From CBDCCT01 sp965214995 (GTDB lineage Bacteria; Deinococcota; Deinococci; Deinococcales; Trueperaceae), in the NCBI GenBank assembly GCA_965214995.1, contig CBDCCT010000002.1:4898001-4962000 (forward strand): a stretch of 64,000 nt of DNA, in the 5' to 3' direction. Positions within the stretch are counted from its first letter, which is position 1; each line of letters starts with the position of its first letter. Of the stretch, positions 18,412 through 26,882 are shown piece after piece. Below the pieces are notes generated by a model. It saw nothing but the letters and a program-made list of their open reading frames with translations. It did not search any database and had not been told where the DNA came from. A program made the translations under genes and the position numbers.

Positions 18412-18914
18412 AGCATCTTTTCGAGGGCGCCGCGCACGTCTGCGGCGACAACATCGACACGGACCGCATCATTCCCGGCAAGTACACCAAAACGCTCGAC
18501 ATGCAGGGGCTCGCCGCGCACGTGCTGGAGGATTTGGACCCCGACTTTAAACACAAGGTGAAAGCTGGGGATATTTTGGTCGCGGGCGAGAACTTCGGTT
18601 GCGGCTCGAGCCGCGAACAAGCGCCCATCGCCCTGCAAGCCGCGGGCATAAGTGTGGTGGTGGCGCGGTCTTTCGCGCGCATCTTCTACCGCAACGCGGT
18701 CAACATCGGTTTGCCGCTCGTCGAGGTGCCCGACCACGAGATTGGGGACGGGGCGAGGCTCGAGGTGAACCTAACAGAGGGCGCAGTGCGAGATGAAAGA
18801 GCGGGGCGAACCTACCAAGCAACGAAGATGCCGGAGGTGATGCTCGAGATTCTGAGCGCGGGCGGTTTGACGGCATATCTCAAAACCCACGGCGACTACA
18901 AAGGGATAGCGTGA
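18408..18914 (+). CDS. Aconitase-type hydro-lyase, small subunit (LeuD-like)
   Basis: This 168-residue swivel-domain subunit starts at GTG 18408 within the large-subunit stop. GDNIDTDRIIPGKYTKT and ENFGCGSSREQAPIALQAAG are the conserved substrate-binding segments. In homoaconitase and IPM isomerase families the YxxT-type loop sets specificity; here it reads PGKYTKTLD. It forms a heterodimer with the upstream subunit. The downstream CoA-transferase overlaps by four bases. Confidence 0.9.
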   Translation: MKHLFEGAAHVCGDNIDTDRIIPGKYTKTLDMQGLAAHVLEDLDPDFKHKVKAGDILVAGENFGCGSSREQAPIALQAAGISVVVARSFARIFYRNAVNIGLPLVEVPDHEIGDGARLEVNLTEGAVRDERAGRTYQATKMPEVMLEILSAGGLTAYLKTHGDYKGIA

Positions 18915-20107
18915 AAGATTTGCCGTTAGACGGAGTGCGGGTTTTGGAATTCTCCCACGCGGTCTTAGGCCCCGCGGCGGGCATGATTCTGGCGGATTTG
19001 GGCGCGGACGTTATCAAAGTCGAGCCCGCGCCCGACGGCGACCCGACGCGTAGGCTCAAAGGCTTTGGGCAGGGGTATTTTCCGTACTTCAACCGTAACA
19101 AAAAAAGTCTCGTGCTAAACCTAAAAACAGACGAAGGTCAAGAGATTGTTCGTAAGCTGCTCGAGGACACCGATGTGCTTTTAGAGAACTACGGCCCTGG
19201 CACTATAGAGCGCTTAGGTCTCGGGTATGACGCGCTCAAAGACGTTTACCCAAAGCTCGTTTTCTGTTCGCTCAAAGGCTTTTTAGAGGGTCCTTACGAA
19301 AACCGCACGGCGCTCGACGAGGTGGTGCAGATGATGTCGGGGCTCGCCTACATGACCGGCCCGCCGGGTCGGCCCATGCGCGCGGGCGCGTCGGTTATTG
19401 ACGTGATGACCGGGATGTACGGCGCGATGGCGGTGATTTTGGCGCTCAAAGAGAGGGATGCGACAGGCAAAGGGCAGCTTGTTAAGACGGCGCTCTTTGA
19501 AACCGCCGCCTTTTTAATGGGACACCATATGTCTACCTTTGTCATGTCCGGCGAGCCGCTGCCGCCCATGTCGGCGCGGGTGAGCGCGTGGGCGGTTTAT
19601 CATCAGTTTGAGACCAAGGATGACCAGCTTATTTTCATCGGCGTAACGAGCGATAAACAGTGGCCGCGCTTTTGTGAGGCGTTCGGGCGGGAAGATTTGC
19701 TCCACGATGAACGTTTGGCGACCAACAACGACCGCGTGGCGGCGCAGGACTGGCTGCTGCCGGATTTGCGGGCGAGGGTCAAGGGCTTGACCCTCGCGGA
19801 GGCGGTGGCGCGTTGTGAAAGGGCGAAGCTGCCTTTTTCGCCCGTGGCGCGACCCGAGGACCTTTTTGAGGACGCGCAGCTTGTTGGGGGCGGGAGTTTG
19901 TTAGAAACCACCTTCCCTAACGGCGTCAAAACTAAAATGCCAAAACTTCCACTCTCTTTGAATGGGCGCGACTTGCCCTTACGAAGCGACCCCGCGAAGG
20001 TGGGAGAGCATACGGCGGCTGTTTTGCGTTCGGTTGGCTATTCGGTTGAAGACGTGGATAGGCTCGAGGCCCAGGGCGTTATCAACACAGGAGGCAGACA
20101 TGGCTGA
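18911..20107 (+). CDS. CaiB/BaiF class III CoA-transferase (2)
   Basis: This 398-residue CoA-transferase starts at GTG 18911. The N terminus has GVRVLEFSHAVLGPAAGMI and ADLGADVIKVEP, and the likely catalytic Asp is in ASVIDVMTGMYGA. It is clearly distinct in sequence from the members at 4940 and 26883, so the three probably act on different acids. It is coupled to the aconitase-type subunits upstream and to the cyclic amidohydrolase downstream, whose start lies inside its last codons. It may activate the hydro-lyase product for cleavage by the HMG-CoA-lyase-type enzyme. Confidence 0.92.
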   Translation: MKDLPLDGVRVLEFSHAVLGPAAGMILADLGADVIKVEPAPDGDPTRRLKGFGQGYFPYFNRNKKSLVLNLKTDEGQEIVRKLLEDTDVLLENYGPGTIERLGLGYDALKDVYPKLVFCSLKGFLEGPYENRTALDEVVQMMSGLAYMTGPPGRPMRAGASVIDVMTGMYGAMAVILALKERDATGKGQLVKTALFETAAFLMGHHMSTFVMSGEPLPPMSARVSAWAVYHQFETKDDQLIFIGVTSDKQWPRFCEAFGREDLLHDERLATNNDRVAAQDWLLPDLRARVKGLTLAEAVARCERAKLPFSPVARPEDLFEDAQLVGGGSLLETTFPNGVKTKMPKLPLSLNGRDLPLRSDPAKVGEHTAAVLRSVGYSVEDVDRLEAQGVINTGGRHG

Positions 20108-21566
20108 GTTGGACTTGCTGGTCAAAAACGTGCGTGTCGTCCGTCCGCACGGTGAGGGCGCGCAGAAGATGGACTTGGGCATCAAGGATGGGCGTTTTGT
20201 CGAAATGGCCGAAACACTCAAGACCGACGCAGATGAAACCCTCGACGCGGGCGGCCTCCTCGGCTTCCCCGGCGTGACCGACGCGCACACCCACGTAGGC
20301 ATCTACCGAGACCTTAGCAAAGACGCCCGCAGCGAGTCGGCGGCGGCGGTCTCGGGCGGCGTGACGACGCTTTTGACCTACATCCGCACGGGCAGCCTCT
20401 ACCTAAACCGCCCCGGCCCCGTGCGCGAGTTTTTCCCTGAATTACTCAGCGCCTCAGAGGGCAACTACCACTGCGACTACGGCTATCACATCTCGCCAAT
20501 CCAAGGGTCACAAGTGGCTGAGATGGACTACATCTTGACCGAGGCGGGCGCGCCCAACTTCGGCGAGATTTTTATGTTCTACGGCTCGCACGGGCTCCAC
20601 GGCGGCAGCGACGTGCAGCGGCAGTGGCTCATGCTGGACGAGGGCGAGAGTTACGATTTGGCGCACTTCGACCAGATTTGCTGGGAGGCGGCGCGTTTGC
20701 AAAGGGAACATCCGGAGCTCGAGCCCTACATCTCCGTAAGCTGGCACTGCGAACTCCCCGACCTGCTGCGCGCTTACGAAAAGAAGGTGCAGGCGAGAGA
20801 CGACATCGGAGGCCTCGCCGCCTACAGCGCCGCGCGCCCACCCCACTGCGAGGCCCTGGGCGTCGCCACCGCCGGGGCGCTCGCGCATGAGGCGGGTTTG
20901 ACGCGCATCAACATCTTACATATCACGTCGAAAGAGGCGATGGAGGCAGCTTTGAGACTGCGCGAGAGCTACCCGGAGATGGACGTGGGGTTGGAAGTCA
21001 CCGCCGGACACCTGCTGTTAGACACGACCTGTCATATGGGCGTCTACGCCAAAGTCAACCCGCCGCTGCGCCCGCCGGAGCACCGCGAGGTTTTGTGGGA
21101 GCGTATCAAAGACGGCACTTTGCAGTGGGCCATGACCGACCACGCCAACTGCCCCAAAGATTTGAAAGTCGCCGCCGACGAGCCCGAGAACATCTGGAAG
21201 GCCAAGGCGGGCTTTGGCGGCACCGATTACCTGTTGCCGGGGCTCTACAGCGAGGGACTAAAGCGTGGCGTGAGCCCCAACCGTATCGCTGAATTGGTCT
21301 GCTACAATCCCGCACGGCGCTTTGGGCTCAATAACAAAGGGGATATCGACATTGGCTTGGATGCTGATTTGGTGCTCCTGGACCCTGACGAGACCTGGAC
21401 GATTCGCGGGGAAGATTCGCTTTCGGCGCAAGGCTACAGTCCGTTTGAGGGTTTAGAGGTGACGGGTAGGGTCAAAAAAACTTTTTTGCGCGGTCAGCTC
21501 GTGTTTGACAACGGTGAGGTCAAGGGTTCACCGAGCGGGCGCTATCAGAAGCGTCCGACGGGTTGA
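20100..21566 (+). CDS. Cyclic amidohydrolase (dihydropyrimidinase/dihydroorotase family)
   Basis: This 488-residue metal-dependent amidohydrolase starts at ATG 20100 after an AGGAGG site; longer upstream readings run inside the previous gene. The metal ligands DAHTHVGIYRD, WHCELPDLLR-type His, NILHITSKEAM and MTDHANCPKD follow the hydantoinase/dihydroorotase order. In that family a carboxylated Lys bridges two metals in 'FKxFM'; the aligned stretch here is NFGEIFMFYGSHG, apparently with Glu, so metal content or mechanism may differ. It would open a cyclic amide or ureide ring, whose product the amidase at 3022 could process. It ends the main catabolic run. Confidence 0.88.
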   Translation: MAELDLLVKNVRVVRPHGEGAQKMDLGIKDGRFVEMAETLKTDADETLDAGGLLGFPGVTDAHTHVGIYRDLSKDARSESAAAVSGGVTTLLTYIRTGSLYLNRPGPVREFFPELLSASEGNYHCDYGYHISPIQGSQVAEMDYILTEAGAPNFGEIFMFYGSHGLHGGSDVQRQWLMLDEGESYDLAHFDQICWEAARLQREHPELEPYISVSWHCELPDLLRAYEKKVQARDDIGGLAAYSAARPPHCEALGVATAGALAHEAGLTRINILHITSKEAMEAALRLRESYPEMDVGLEVTAGHLLLDTTCHMGVYAKVNPPLRPPEHREVLWERIKDGTLQWAMTDHANCPKDLKVAADEPENIWKAKAGFGGTDYLLPGLYSEGLKRGVSPNRIAELVCYNPARRFGLNNKGDIDIGLDADLVLLDPDETWTIRGEDSLSAQGYSPFEGLEVTGRVKKTFLRGQLVFDNGEVKGSPSGRYQKRPTG

Positions 21567-21580
21567 CTTCTGTTAAAGCG

Positions 21581-22123
21581 ATGGTCGTTCTCGAGACTTC
21601 AAGACTCACCTTACGCCACCTTCATATTCTCGATGTTGAGGCCATGAAGGGCGTTTTTGGCGACCCGGACGTGATGCGCTTCGGTGACGGCGTGAAAACC
21701 GAGCCGTGGATTCGTGAATGGCTTCGGCGGTGCCTCGAGCACTATCAAGTGTGGGGCTTTGGGCTTTACGCGTTAGTCGAAAAAACCACCCACCACACTG
21801 TGGGTTACTGCGGCCTGCTCTACTTTGCTGATATAGCTGGACGGCCTGAAGTAGAAATTGGGTATCGTCTGGCAAAGCGGTACTGGCACCAAGGCTACGC
21901 CACAGAAGCTGCCCTTGCGGTTCGTGATTACGGTTTCAACGTTCTCGGCCTGCGGCGTCTCGTCGCCATGATTGACCCCGCCAACCTTGCCTCTATCGGC
22001 GTTGCTGAGAAGCTAGGCATGAGCTACGAGAAAGACGTGACGTTTGAGGGATATACTCATCCTGACCATCTTTACGTCATGGCGAATTCAACCTTTGAGA
22101 AAGGGCGCGAAGAGGAAAACTGA
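21581..22123 (+). CDS. GNAT family N-acetyltransferase (RimJ/RimL type)
   Basis: This protein of about 180 residues begins VVLETSRLTLRHLHILD and has the acetyl-CoA-binding segment EIGYRLAKRYWHQGYATEAALAV, then MIDPANLASIGVAEKLGM. It is a RimJ/RimL-like acetyltransferase, acetylating a protein N terminus or a small amine. TTG 21563, overlapping the previous stop, is an alternative start adding six residues. Two bases after its stop lies GTG 22125, the original start of a kinase gene now interrupted by the hicAB module, which indicates that both genes were once one operon. Confidence 0.88.
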   Translation: MVVLETSRLTLRHLHILDVEAMKGVFGDPDVMRFGDGVKTEPWIREWLRRCLEHYQVWGFGLYALVEKTTHHTVGYCGLLYFADIAGRPEVEIGYRLAKRYWHQGYATEAALAVRDYGFNVLGLRRLVAMIDPANLASIGVAEKLGMSYEKDVTFEGYTHPDHLYVMANSTFEKGREEEN

Positions 22124-22124
22124 C

Positions 22125-22210
22125 GTGTTCGCAACGTTGAGCTACGACGAGCAAATTTGGCGGCCTGCCCGTTTGGCTCGGGCCTCCCTCACCCACCCCG
22201 TCATCTTGCT
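22125..22210 (+). pseudogene. Orphaned 5' end of the phosphotransferase gene
   Basis: Read from GTG 22125, this stretch encodes a close match to the first 23-25 residues of the kinase at 22697: FATLSYDEQ and RPARLARASL here, against FATLSYDEQ and RLARLARAAL there. It then loses the frame. The nucleotide match is strong over about 75 bases. It marks where the kinase gene began before the 22.2-22.7 kb toxin-antitoxin segment was inserted with duplication of the target. Confidence 0.8.
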
Positions 22211-22228
22211 AGCTTTGTAGACTAAGAC

Positions 22229-22414
22229 GTGAAAGTTCACGACCTCATTAAGCTCCTCGAGAGCGACGGCTGGCAACAAGTTCGCATGAAAGGAAGTCAC
22301 CGACAGTTTAGACACCCAGAAAAATCGGGAACCGTCACAGTAGCGGGCAAACCGAGCGCCGACATTCCCAGGGGGACGCTCAACAGCGTTCTCAAACAGG
22401 CCGGACTAAAGTGA
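22229..22414 (+). CDS. hicA: HicA family mRNA interferase toxin
   Basis: This 61-residue protein is a full-length HicA. It has the double-stranded RNA-binding fold with the catalytic His in MKGSHRQFRHP (about residue 24) and the C-terminal IPRGTLNSVLKQAGL helix. HicA cleaves mRNA when not held by HicB. The toxin-first order with the antitoxin 12 bases downstream is the usual hicAB arrangement. The module is inserted between an acetyltransferase gene and a kinase gene, with a target duplication on its left. Confidence 0.92.
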   Translation: MKVHDLIKLLESDGWQQVRMKGSHRQFRHPEKSGTVTVAGKPSADIPRGTLNSVLKQAGLK

Positions 22415-22426
22415 AAGGGTGAAGCG

Positions 22427-22645
22427 ATGACGTACATGGTGATTGTTGAAAAGAGTGACACAGGTTTTGGCGCTTATGTGCCCGATTTACCCGGTTGCAT
22501 TGCGGTCGGCGAAACCGAGGACGAAGTCAGGGACCTCATCAAGGAGGCCATCGCTTTTCATATCGAGGGGCTTATCGAGGGGGGCGAGCCGGTTCCGGAA
22601 CCCTCTTCTAAGGGTATCTTGGTCGACGTGCCAACCGCTGCTTAG
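22427..22645 (+). CDS. hicB: HicB family antitoxin
   Basis: This 72-residue protein carries the HicB partial RNase-H-like fold: YMVIVEKSDTGFGAYVPDLPG, then AVGETEDEVRDLIKEAIAFH. It is the short form, lacking the C-terminal helix-turn-helix or ribbon-helix-helix domain, so DNA binding and autoregulation would need another factor. It forms a complex with HicA. Confidence 0.92.
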   Translation: MTYMVIVEKSDTGFGAYVPDLPGCIAVGETEDEVRDLIKEAIAFHIEGLIEGGEPVPEPSSKGILVDVPTAA

Positions 22646-22696
22646 TCGGGTGGAGATGTCGGTGTTCTCCAGGTACCCCAAATTTGGAACCCACGT

Positions 22697-23698
22697 TTGT
22701 TTGCAACCTTAAGCTACGACGAGCAAGTCCAGCGGCTCGCCCGTTTGGCTCGAGCCGCCCTCCCCCACTACGGTCTAAAAAACGCCGAACTCACCCTCAT
22801 CGCCCACTGGCAAAACACGACTTTTAGGGTGGACACGCCCGAGCAGCGTTACGCCCTGCGCGTCAACCGTCCGCTGTCGCAAAACCTCGCCTCCATCCGC
22901 TCCGAACTTTTATGGCTCGAGTCCCTCACCCAAACCACCGACTTATCCGTACCGAAACCTCACCGCAACGACGCGGGCGAGCTGCTGACCACCGTTCAAA
23001 CGGACGAGGTGCCCGAACCGCGTCACTGCGTCCTTTTCTCCTGGCTGGACGGGGCTTTTTTGGACGGTGCAGACCTTACGCCCGAACATATGCGGCGCGT
23101 CGGCGCGTTTACCGCCAAATTGCACCAACATTCTGAAACTTTCGTCCTACCGCCCGGTTTCTCGCGCCAGAGGCTCGAGTGGGATGGTCAAATGGGTGAC
23201 TTTTTCGCGCGCCTTAGCACGCGGCAAAGCTCTGTTGTCACCCCCGAGATGTGGGAAGTTTTTGACGAGGTGCGCCGCCGCACCGAGGAGGTGCTCAACG
23301 GTCTTGGTAGGGATAAAAGGGTCTACGGCCTCGTCCACAACGACATCTATCAGCGCAACATTTTGTTCACAAGGGACGGCGTGCAGGTTTTCGACTTCGA
23401 CAACTGCGGCTTCGCGCACTACGTGTTGGACATTGCGGTCACGCTGGCGCAGGTGCGTAAACATGCGGACTATCCACAAAAGCGTGAGGCGTATCTCGAG
23501 GGTTACGCGCAGTACCGGGCTTTTTCAGAAGTGGAAAGAGACGCGCTCGAGCCCACCCTCGCCGCGCGCGTTCTGCTGCTCGCGCTTTATTACGCGGGCC
23601 AGACGGACAACCCGAAGATGAGGGCGGCGGCGCCCGCCTATGTCGAGGGCGTGGTGGCGGACCTGCGCCGTTGGGTGGAGACCGGCAGCGTGTACTGA
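22697..23698 (+). CDS. Aminoglycoside-phosphotransferase-fold kinase
   Basis: This 333-residue protein has the APH/choline-kinase/homoserine-kinase-II fold. The catalytic loop is GLVHNDIYQRNILF (HxDxxxxN) and the metal-binding Asp is in VQVFDFDNCGFAHY. Such proteins phosphorylate small hydroxyl compounds or proteins (RdoA/SrkA). The start is TTG 22697, replacing the original GTG now stranded at 22125, so initiation may be weakened by the hicAB insertion. No resistance phenotype should be assumed from the fold. Confidence 0.85.
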   Translation: MFATLSYDEQVQRLARLARAALPHYGLKNAELTLIAHWQNTTFRVDTPEQRYALRVNRPLSQNLASIRSELLWLESLTQTTDLSVPKPHRNDAGELLTTVQTDEVPEPRHCVLFSWLDGAFLDGADLTPEHMRRVGAFTAKLHQHSETFVLPPGFSRQRLEWDGQMGDFFARLSTRQSSVVTPEMWEVFDEVRRRTEEVLNGLGRDKRVYGLVHNDIYQRNILFTRDGVQVFDFDNCGFAHYVLDIAVTLAQVRKHADYPQKREAYLEGYAQYRAFSEVERDALEPTLAARVLLLALYYAGQTDNPKMRAAAPAYVEGVVADLRRWVETGSVY

Positions 23699-23773
23699 TG
23701 AAGCGTTGAGCCGTCGGAGCGCTCGAGCAGGTTGAGAAAACTTCGCGGTGACGCACACCAGCCCCCAACAACG

Positions 23774-23779
23774 TACAAT
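23774..23779 (+). promoter_or_regulatory. -10 box for a leaderless transcript
   Basis: TACAAT ends six bases before the ATG at 23786, and no ribosome-binding site lies between. This spacing places transcription start at or next to the A of ATG. The same TANNNT-to-ATG spacing is seen at 51552, 53885 and 54917. Confidence 0.45.
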
Positions 23780-23785
23780 CTCACG

Positions 23786-24886
23786 ATGCGTCTCGGCTTT
23801 CTTTTAGGCTTCGGTCCCGGCGCGGCCTTGGGGATTGGCCGTTTCGCCTACGCGCTCGTGCTCCCGGCGATGCAGGCGGCGCTGGGGCTTTCTTACGCGC
23901 AGGCCGGGCTCTTGGGGAGCGCCAACACGGCGGGCTACCTCGTGGGCGCGCTTCTTAGCCACCGGGTGCTCTACGCGGCGGGCTACCGCCGGGGCTTCTA
24001 CGCGTCGCTGCTCCTTCAGGCGGCGAGTTTGGGCGGGCTGGCGCTGGGCTCGAGCTTTCCCCTTCTTGTCACACTTCGCTTCGCCCAGGGCGTGCTCGGC
24101 GCGTTCGTGTTCGTGGGCGGCGCGGCGCTCCTCTTAGCGAGCGGCGGGCGGGGGCGGGCGACGGGCGTCTACTTCGGCGGGGTGGGGCTCGGCGTTTTGC
24201 TGTCGCCCCTCGTGGTGCCACTTGCGAGGGATTGGGGGGAGGCGTGGGTGCTCTTGGCGGCGCTGTCGCTCGTTCTGACGTTTGTGAGTTTGCTGGCCCT
24301 GCGAAGTCTTGAAGAACCCGCGCCGCGCACCGTGGGCGCGGCGGGCAGTTTGCGACCCATTACGCTGCTGCTCGTGTCCTACGGGCTCTACGGAGCGGGC
24401 TACATCGGTTACATGACGTTTGTGACGACGGGATTAGAGACAGCCATTGGACCTTTTTGGGCGGTGCTCGGGCTGGGGGCGGTGCTGACCGGGCTCGCTT
24501 GGGGGGCGTGGGTGGAAAGGGTGGGCGGGGCGCGGGGGCTCGTGCATGTGCTGGTGGTGCTTATGCTCTCGAGCCTTTACCCCTTGGTCGTCTACGCGCC
24601 CCTGCTCTCGGCGTTCGCGTTCGGCATCTCTTTCTTGGGCGTCATCACCGCCATCACGCAGGTGATTCGGCACCGTTTGCCCCCCGGCGCTTGGGCGAGG
24701 GCGGTGGGGCTTTCCACCGCGGCCTTCGCGTTTGGGCAGGCGCTAGGACCGACGCTGAGCGGTCTGGCGGGGGACGTGGCGGGCGGCGCGGCGGGGGCGC
24801 TGGGGCTCTCGACGGCGCTCCTGACGCTCTCTCTCGTCGTGGCGGCGGGGGGGCTCAGGCGGAGCGGGCGGCGGAGCGGGATTTGA
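23786..24886 (+). CDS. MFS transporter, YbfB/YjiJ family
   Basis: This 366-residue inner-membrane protein has about 11-12 hydrophobic segments. The N terminus GFGPGAALGIGRFAYALVLPAMQ matches the YbfB/YjiJ family signature (GIGRFAY-LLP-M). It is preceded by a -10 box at leaderless spacing; an upstream in-frame ATG would add 18 polar residues and is unlikely. The family's substrates are largely unknown. It does not obviously belong to a neighbouring operon. Confidence 0.88.
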   Translation: MRLGFLLGFGPGAALGIGRFAYALVLPAMQAALGLSYAQAGLLGSANTAGYLVGALLSHRVLYAAGYRRGFYASLLLQAASLGGLALGSSFPLLVTLRFAQGVLGAFVFVGGAALLLASGGRGRATGVYFGGVGLGVLLSPLVVPLARDWGEAWVLLAALSLVLTFVSLLALRSLEEPAPRTVGAAGSLRPITLLLVSYGLYGAGYIGYMTFVTTGLETAIGPFWAVLGLGAVLTGLAWGAWVERVGGARGLVHVLVVLMLSSLYPLVVYAPLLSAFAFGISFLGVITAITQVIRHRLPPGAWARAVGLSTAAFAFGQALGPTLSGLAGDVAGGAAGALGLSTALLTLSLVVAAGGLRRSGRRSGI

Positions 24887-25012
24887 CACGAGCTTAGCAA
24901 CAGCCATCAGCGTGGGAGCCGCTAAGGCGCCATTAACAAATTCACCGCTTTCTACTTCCAACACACCATCCAACACCTCGCAAACCTTTAAGATAGCTTT
25001 ATAGGAGCACGT

Positions 25013-25975
25013 ATGCTAAAAGTTGGACGGACGCTTGTACAGGACACCGTGCGCGCCTATGGCGAGGACAACGTGCCGCGCATGGGGGCGGCGCTGGCCT
25101 TTTATACGGTGCTGTCCCTGGCACCCCTTTTCGTGATTGCGCTGGGCATCTCGAGCATCGTGTTCGAGCGGCAGCAGGTCCAGACCGAGGTGGCCGCGCA
25201 GCTCCACAGCCTCATCGGCAACGCGGGCGACGAGGTTATCGAGCTGCTCTTCACCAACGCCTTCGACGCCTACGGCGCGCGCTCGGGCATCATCGCGTCA
25301 CTTATCGGCTTTGGCGTGCTCTTTTTTGTCGCCTCGGCGGTCCTTAACGAACTGCGGGAGTCGCTCGACGCCATCTGGAACGTGCGCAAGGGGCACCGCG
25401 GCGGCATCATGAACGCGGTCTGGGGCCGCATCGTCTCCCTGGCGCTGGTCCTGGGTATCGGCTTCTTGCTACTGACGTCGCTCCTCTTAAGCGCGGCGAT
25501 GGCCGCCTTTACGCGTTTCTTGAGCAAGGGGCTGATGATGCCCGCCGCGCTCGTGGGCGCCTTCGACGCGGTCATCAACATCGTGCTTTTAGGCCTCCTT
25601 TTCGCCCTGCTTTACAAGTTCCTGCCCGACATCCCCCTGACCTGGCGCGACGTGGGGCCGGGCGCGGTCGTGACGGCGCTCCTTTTTACGGTGGGCAAGT
25701 GGGCCATCGGGCTTTTCATCGGCAACAGCGTGGTGGGCTCGGCCTACGGCGCGGCGGGCTCGCTGGTGGTCTTTTTGCTGTGGGTCTTTTTCACCGCGCA
25801 ACTCTTCTTTTTCGGCGCGGAGTTCGGCAAGGCCTACGCGCTACGCTACGGCTCCTTGCGCCGCCACAGGGAGGGGCCTGAGGGAGACGGTTTCGAGGCC
25901 AAGGAGCCGGGCGCGGGAGAGGCTGCGGGCGAGGCTGCGGGAGGCAAAGCGCCGGGTAAGGGCGGCGCGGCTTGA
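25013..25975 (+). CDS. YihY/BrkB family inner-membrane protein
   Basis: This 320-residue protein has six transmembrane segments between residues about 25 and 275. The family motif DNVPRMGAALAFYTVLSLAPL is near the N terminus, and YGAAGSLVVFLLWVFFTAQLFFFGAEF near the C terminus. It has a charged Gly/Ala-rich cytoplasmic tail of about 40 residues. The family was once called RNase BN in error; its role is unknown, with transport proposed. AGGAG precedes the ATG. Confidence 0.9.
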   Translation: MLKVGRTLVQDTVRAYGEDNVPRMGAALAFYTVLSLAPLFVIALGISSIVFERQQVQTEVAAQLHSLIGNAGDEVIELLFTNAFDAYGARSGIIASLIGFGVLFFVASAVLNELRESLDAIWNVRKGHRGGIMNAVWGRIVSLALVLGIGFLLLTSLLLSAAMAAFTRFLSKGLMMPAALVGAFDAVINIVLLGLLFALLYKFLPDIPLTWRDVGPGAVVTALLFTVGKWAIGLFIGNSVVGSAYGAAGSLVVFLLWVFFTAQLFFFGAEFGKAYALRYGSLRRHREGPEGDGFEAKEPGAGEAAGEAAGGKAPGKGGAA

Positions 25976-26010
25976 AGTGAGAGGGTGCGCGTGGTAGCTT
26001 GGCTCCTCCC

Positions 26011-26865
26011 ATGACCATCACCTTAGGTTTTATCACGAGCGCCCTAGCGGGACGCTCCTTGAACGAGATTGCCGCGTGGGGCCAGGCGGAAGGCTACGCG
26101 CACATGGAGGTCGGCCCGCACGCGCCTCTGGACGAACTTAAGAAGTACCTCTCGGCCCCTACGTTACGGGTGGGCGCGCTCCTTTATTGCCGCAACATCC
26201 GCCATCCCGACGAGGCAAAGCGTAGAGAGTTTTTAGAAAACACGGAAGCGCGCATCGACATCGCCAGAGACCACGGCGTGCCGATTGTCAACATTTCGAC
26301 AGGTATCAACCCGGCAGTGAGTCTAAGCGAGAATGTTTCGGGGAGCGCCGAGGTTTTGCAGCGTCTCTGCGACCGTGCGGGCGAGGGCGTGATGGTGGCG
26401 GTGGAAAACTGCCCCGACACGGGCAACATCGCCGTCAACCCCCCTCTTTGGGAGGCGCTTATCGAGGCGGTGGACCGGCCCAACTTCCGTCTCACCTACG
26501 ACCCGAGCCATTTGGTGCGTCTGGGTATCGAGCCTTACGAGCCTCTTTATGAATTTGGCCCTCATATCATCCACGTCCACGCCAAAGACACCGAGGTCAT
26601 CTGGGCGAAACTTAAGCGGCAGGGCTTTTTGGGCGAGGGCTGGTGGCGCTACCGGGTGCCGGGCTGGGGCGAGGTGGACTGGCGGGCGGTCGTAACGCGG
26701 CTTGTCGAGGTGGGGTTTTCGGGCGGTATTTCTTTGGAGCACGAAGACCCTCTTTTTGGCGGTTCGCATCATTCGGAGAGCGGCACGACGGCCTCAACTT
26801 CCGATGGTGAAGCCGGACTCCGCGCGGGCCGGGCGCATCTAGAGCCCCTTTTGAGTTCGCTCTAA
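26011..26865 (+). CDS. Sugar phosphate isomerase/epimerase (xylose-isomerase-like TIM barrel)
   Basis: This 284-residue TIM barrel of the AP-endonuclease-2 family has metal ligands in VAVENCPDTGN, LTYDPSHLVRLG, IIHVHAKDTE and GISLEHEDPLFGG. ATG 26011 is preferred over an upstream TTG. Typical activities are epimerisation or isomerisation of keto-sugars, inosose or hydroxypyruvate. It precedes a CoA-transferase by 17 bases and lies 1.4 kb before the sugar ABC transporter, so it may act in that sugar pathway. Confidence 0.88.
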   Translation: MTITLGFITSALAGRSLNEIAAWGQAEGYAHMEVGPHAPLDELKKYLSAPTLRVGALLYCRNIRHPDEAKRREFLENTEARIDIARDHGVPIVNISTGINPAVSLSENVSGSAEVLQRLCDRAGEGVMVAVENCPDTGNIAVNPPLWEALIEAVDRPNFRLTYDPSHLVRLGIEPYEPLYEFGPHIIHVHAKDTEVIWAKLKRQGFLGEGWWRYRVPGWGEVDWRAVVTRLVEVGFSGGISLEHEDPLFGGSHHSESGTTASTSDGEAGLRAGRAHLEPLLSSL

Positions 26866-26882
26866 ACCAGAGGCGAACGCTT

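Noticed and set aside
22697..23698. Aminoglycoside resistance gene
   Set aside because: Only the general APH fold motifs are present; many unrelated small-molecule and protein kinases share them.
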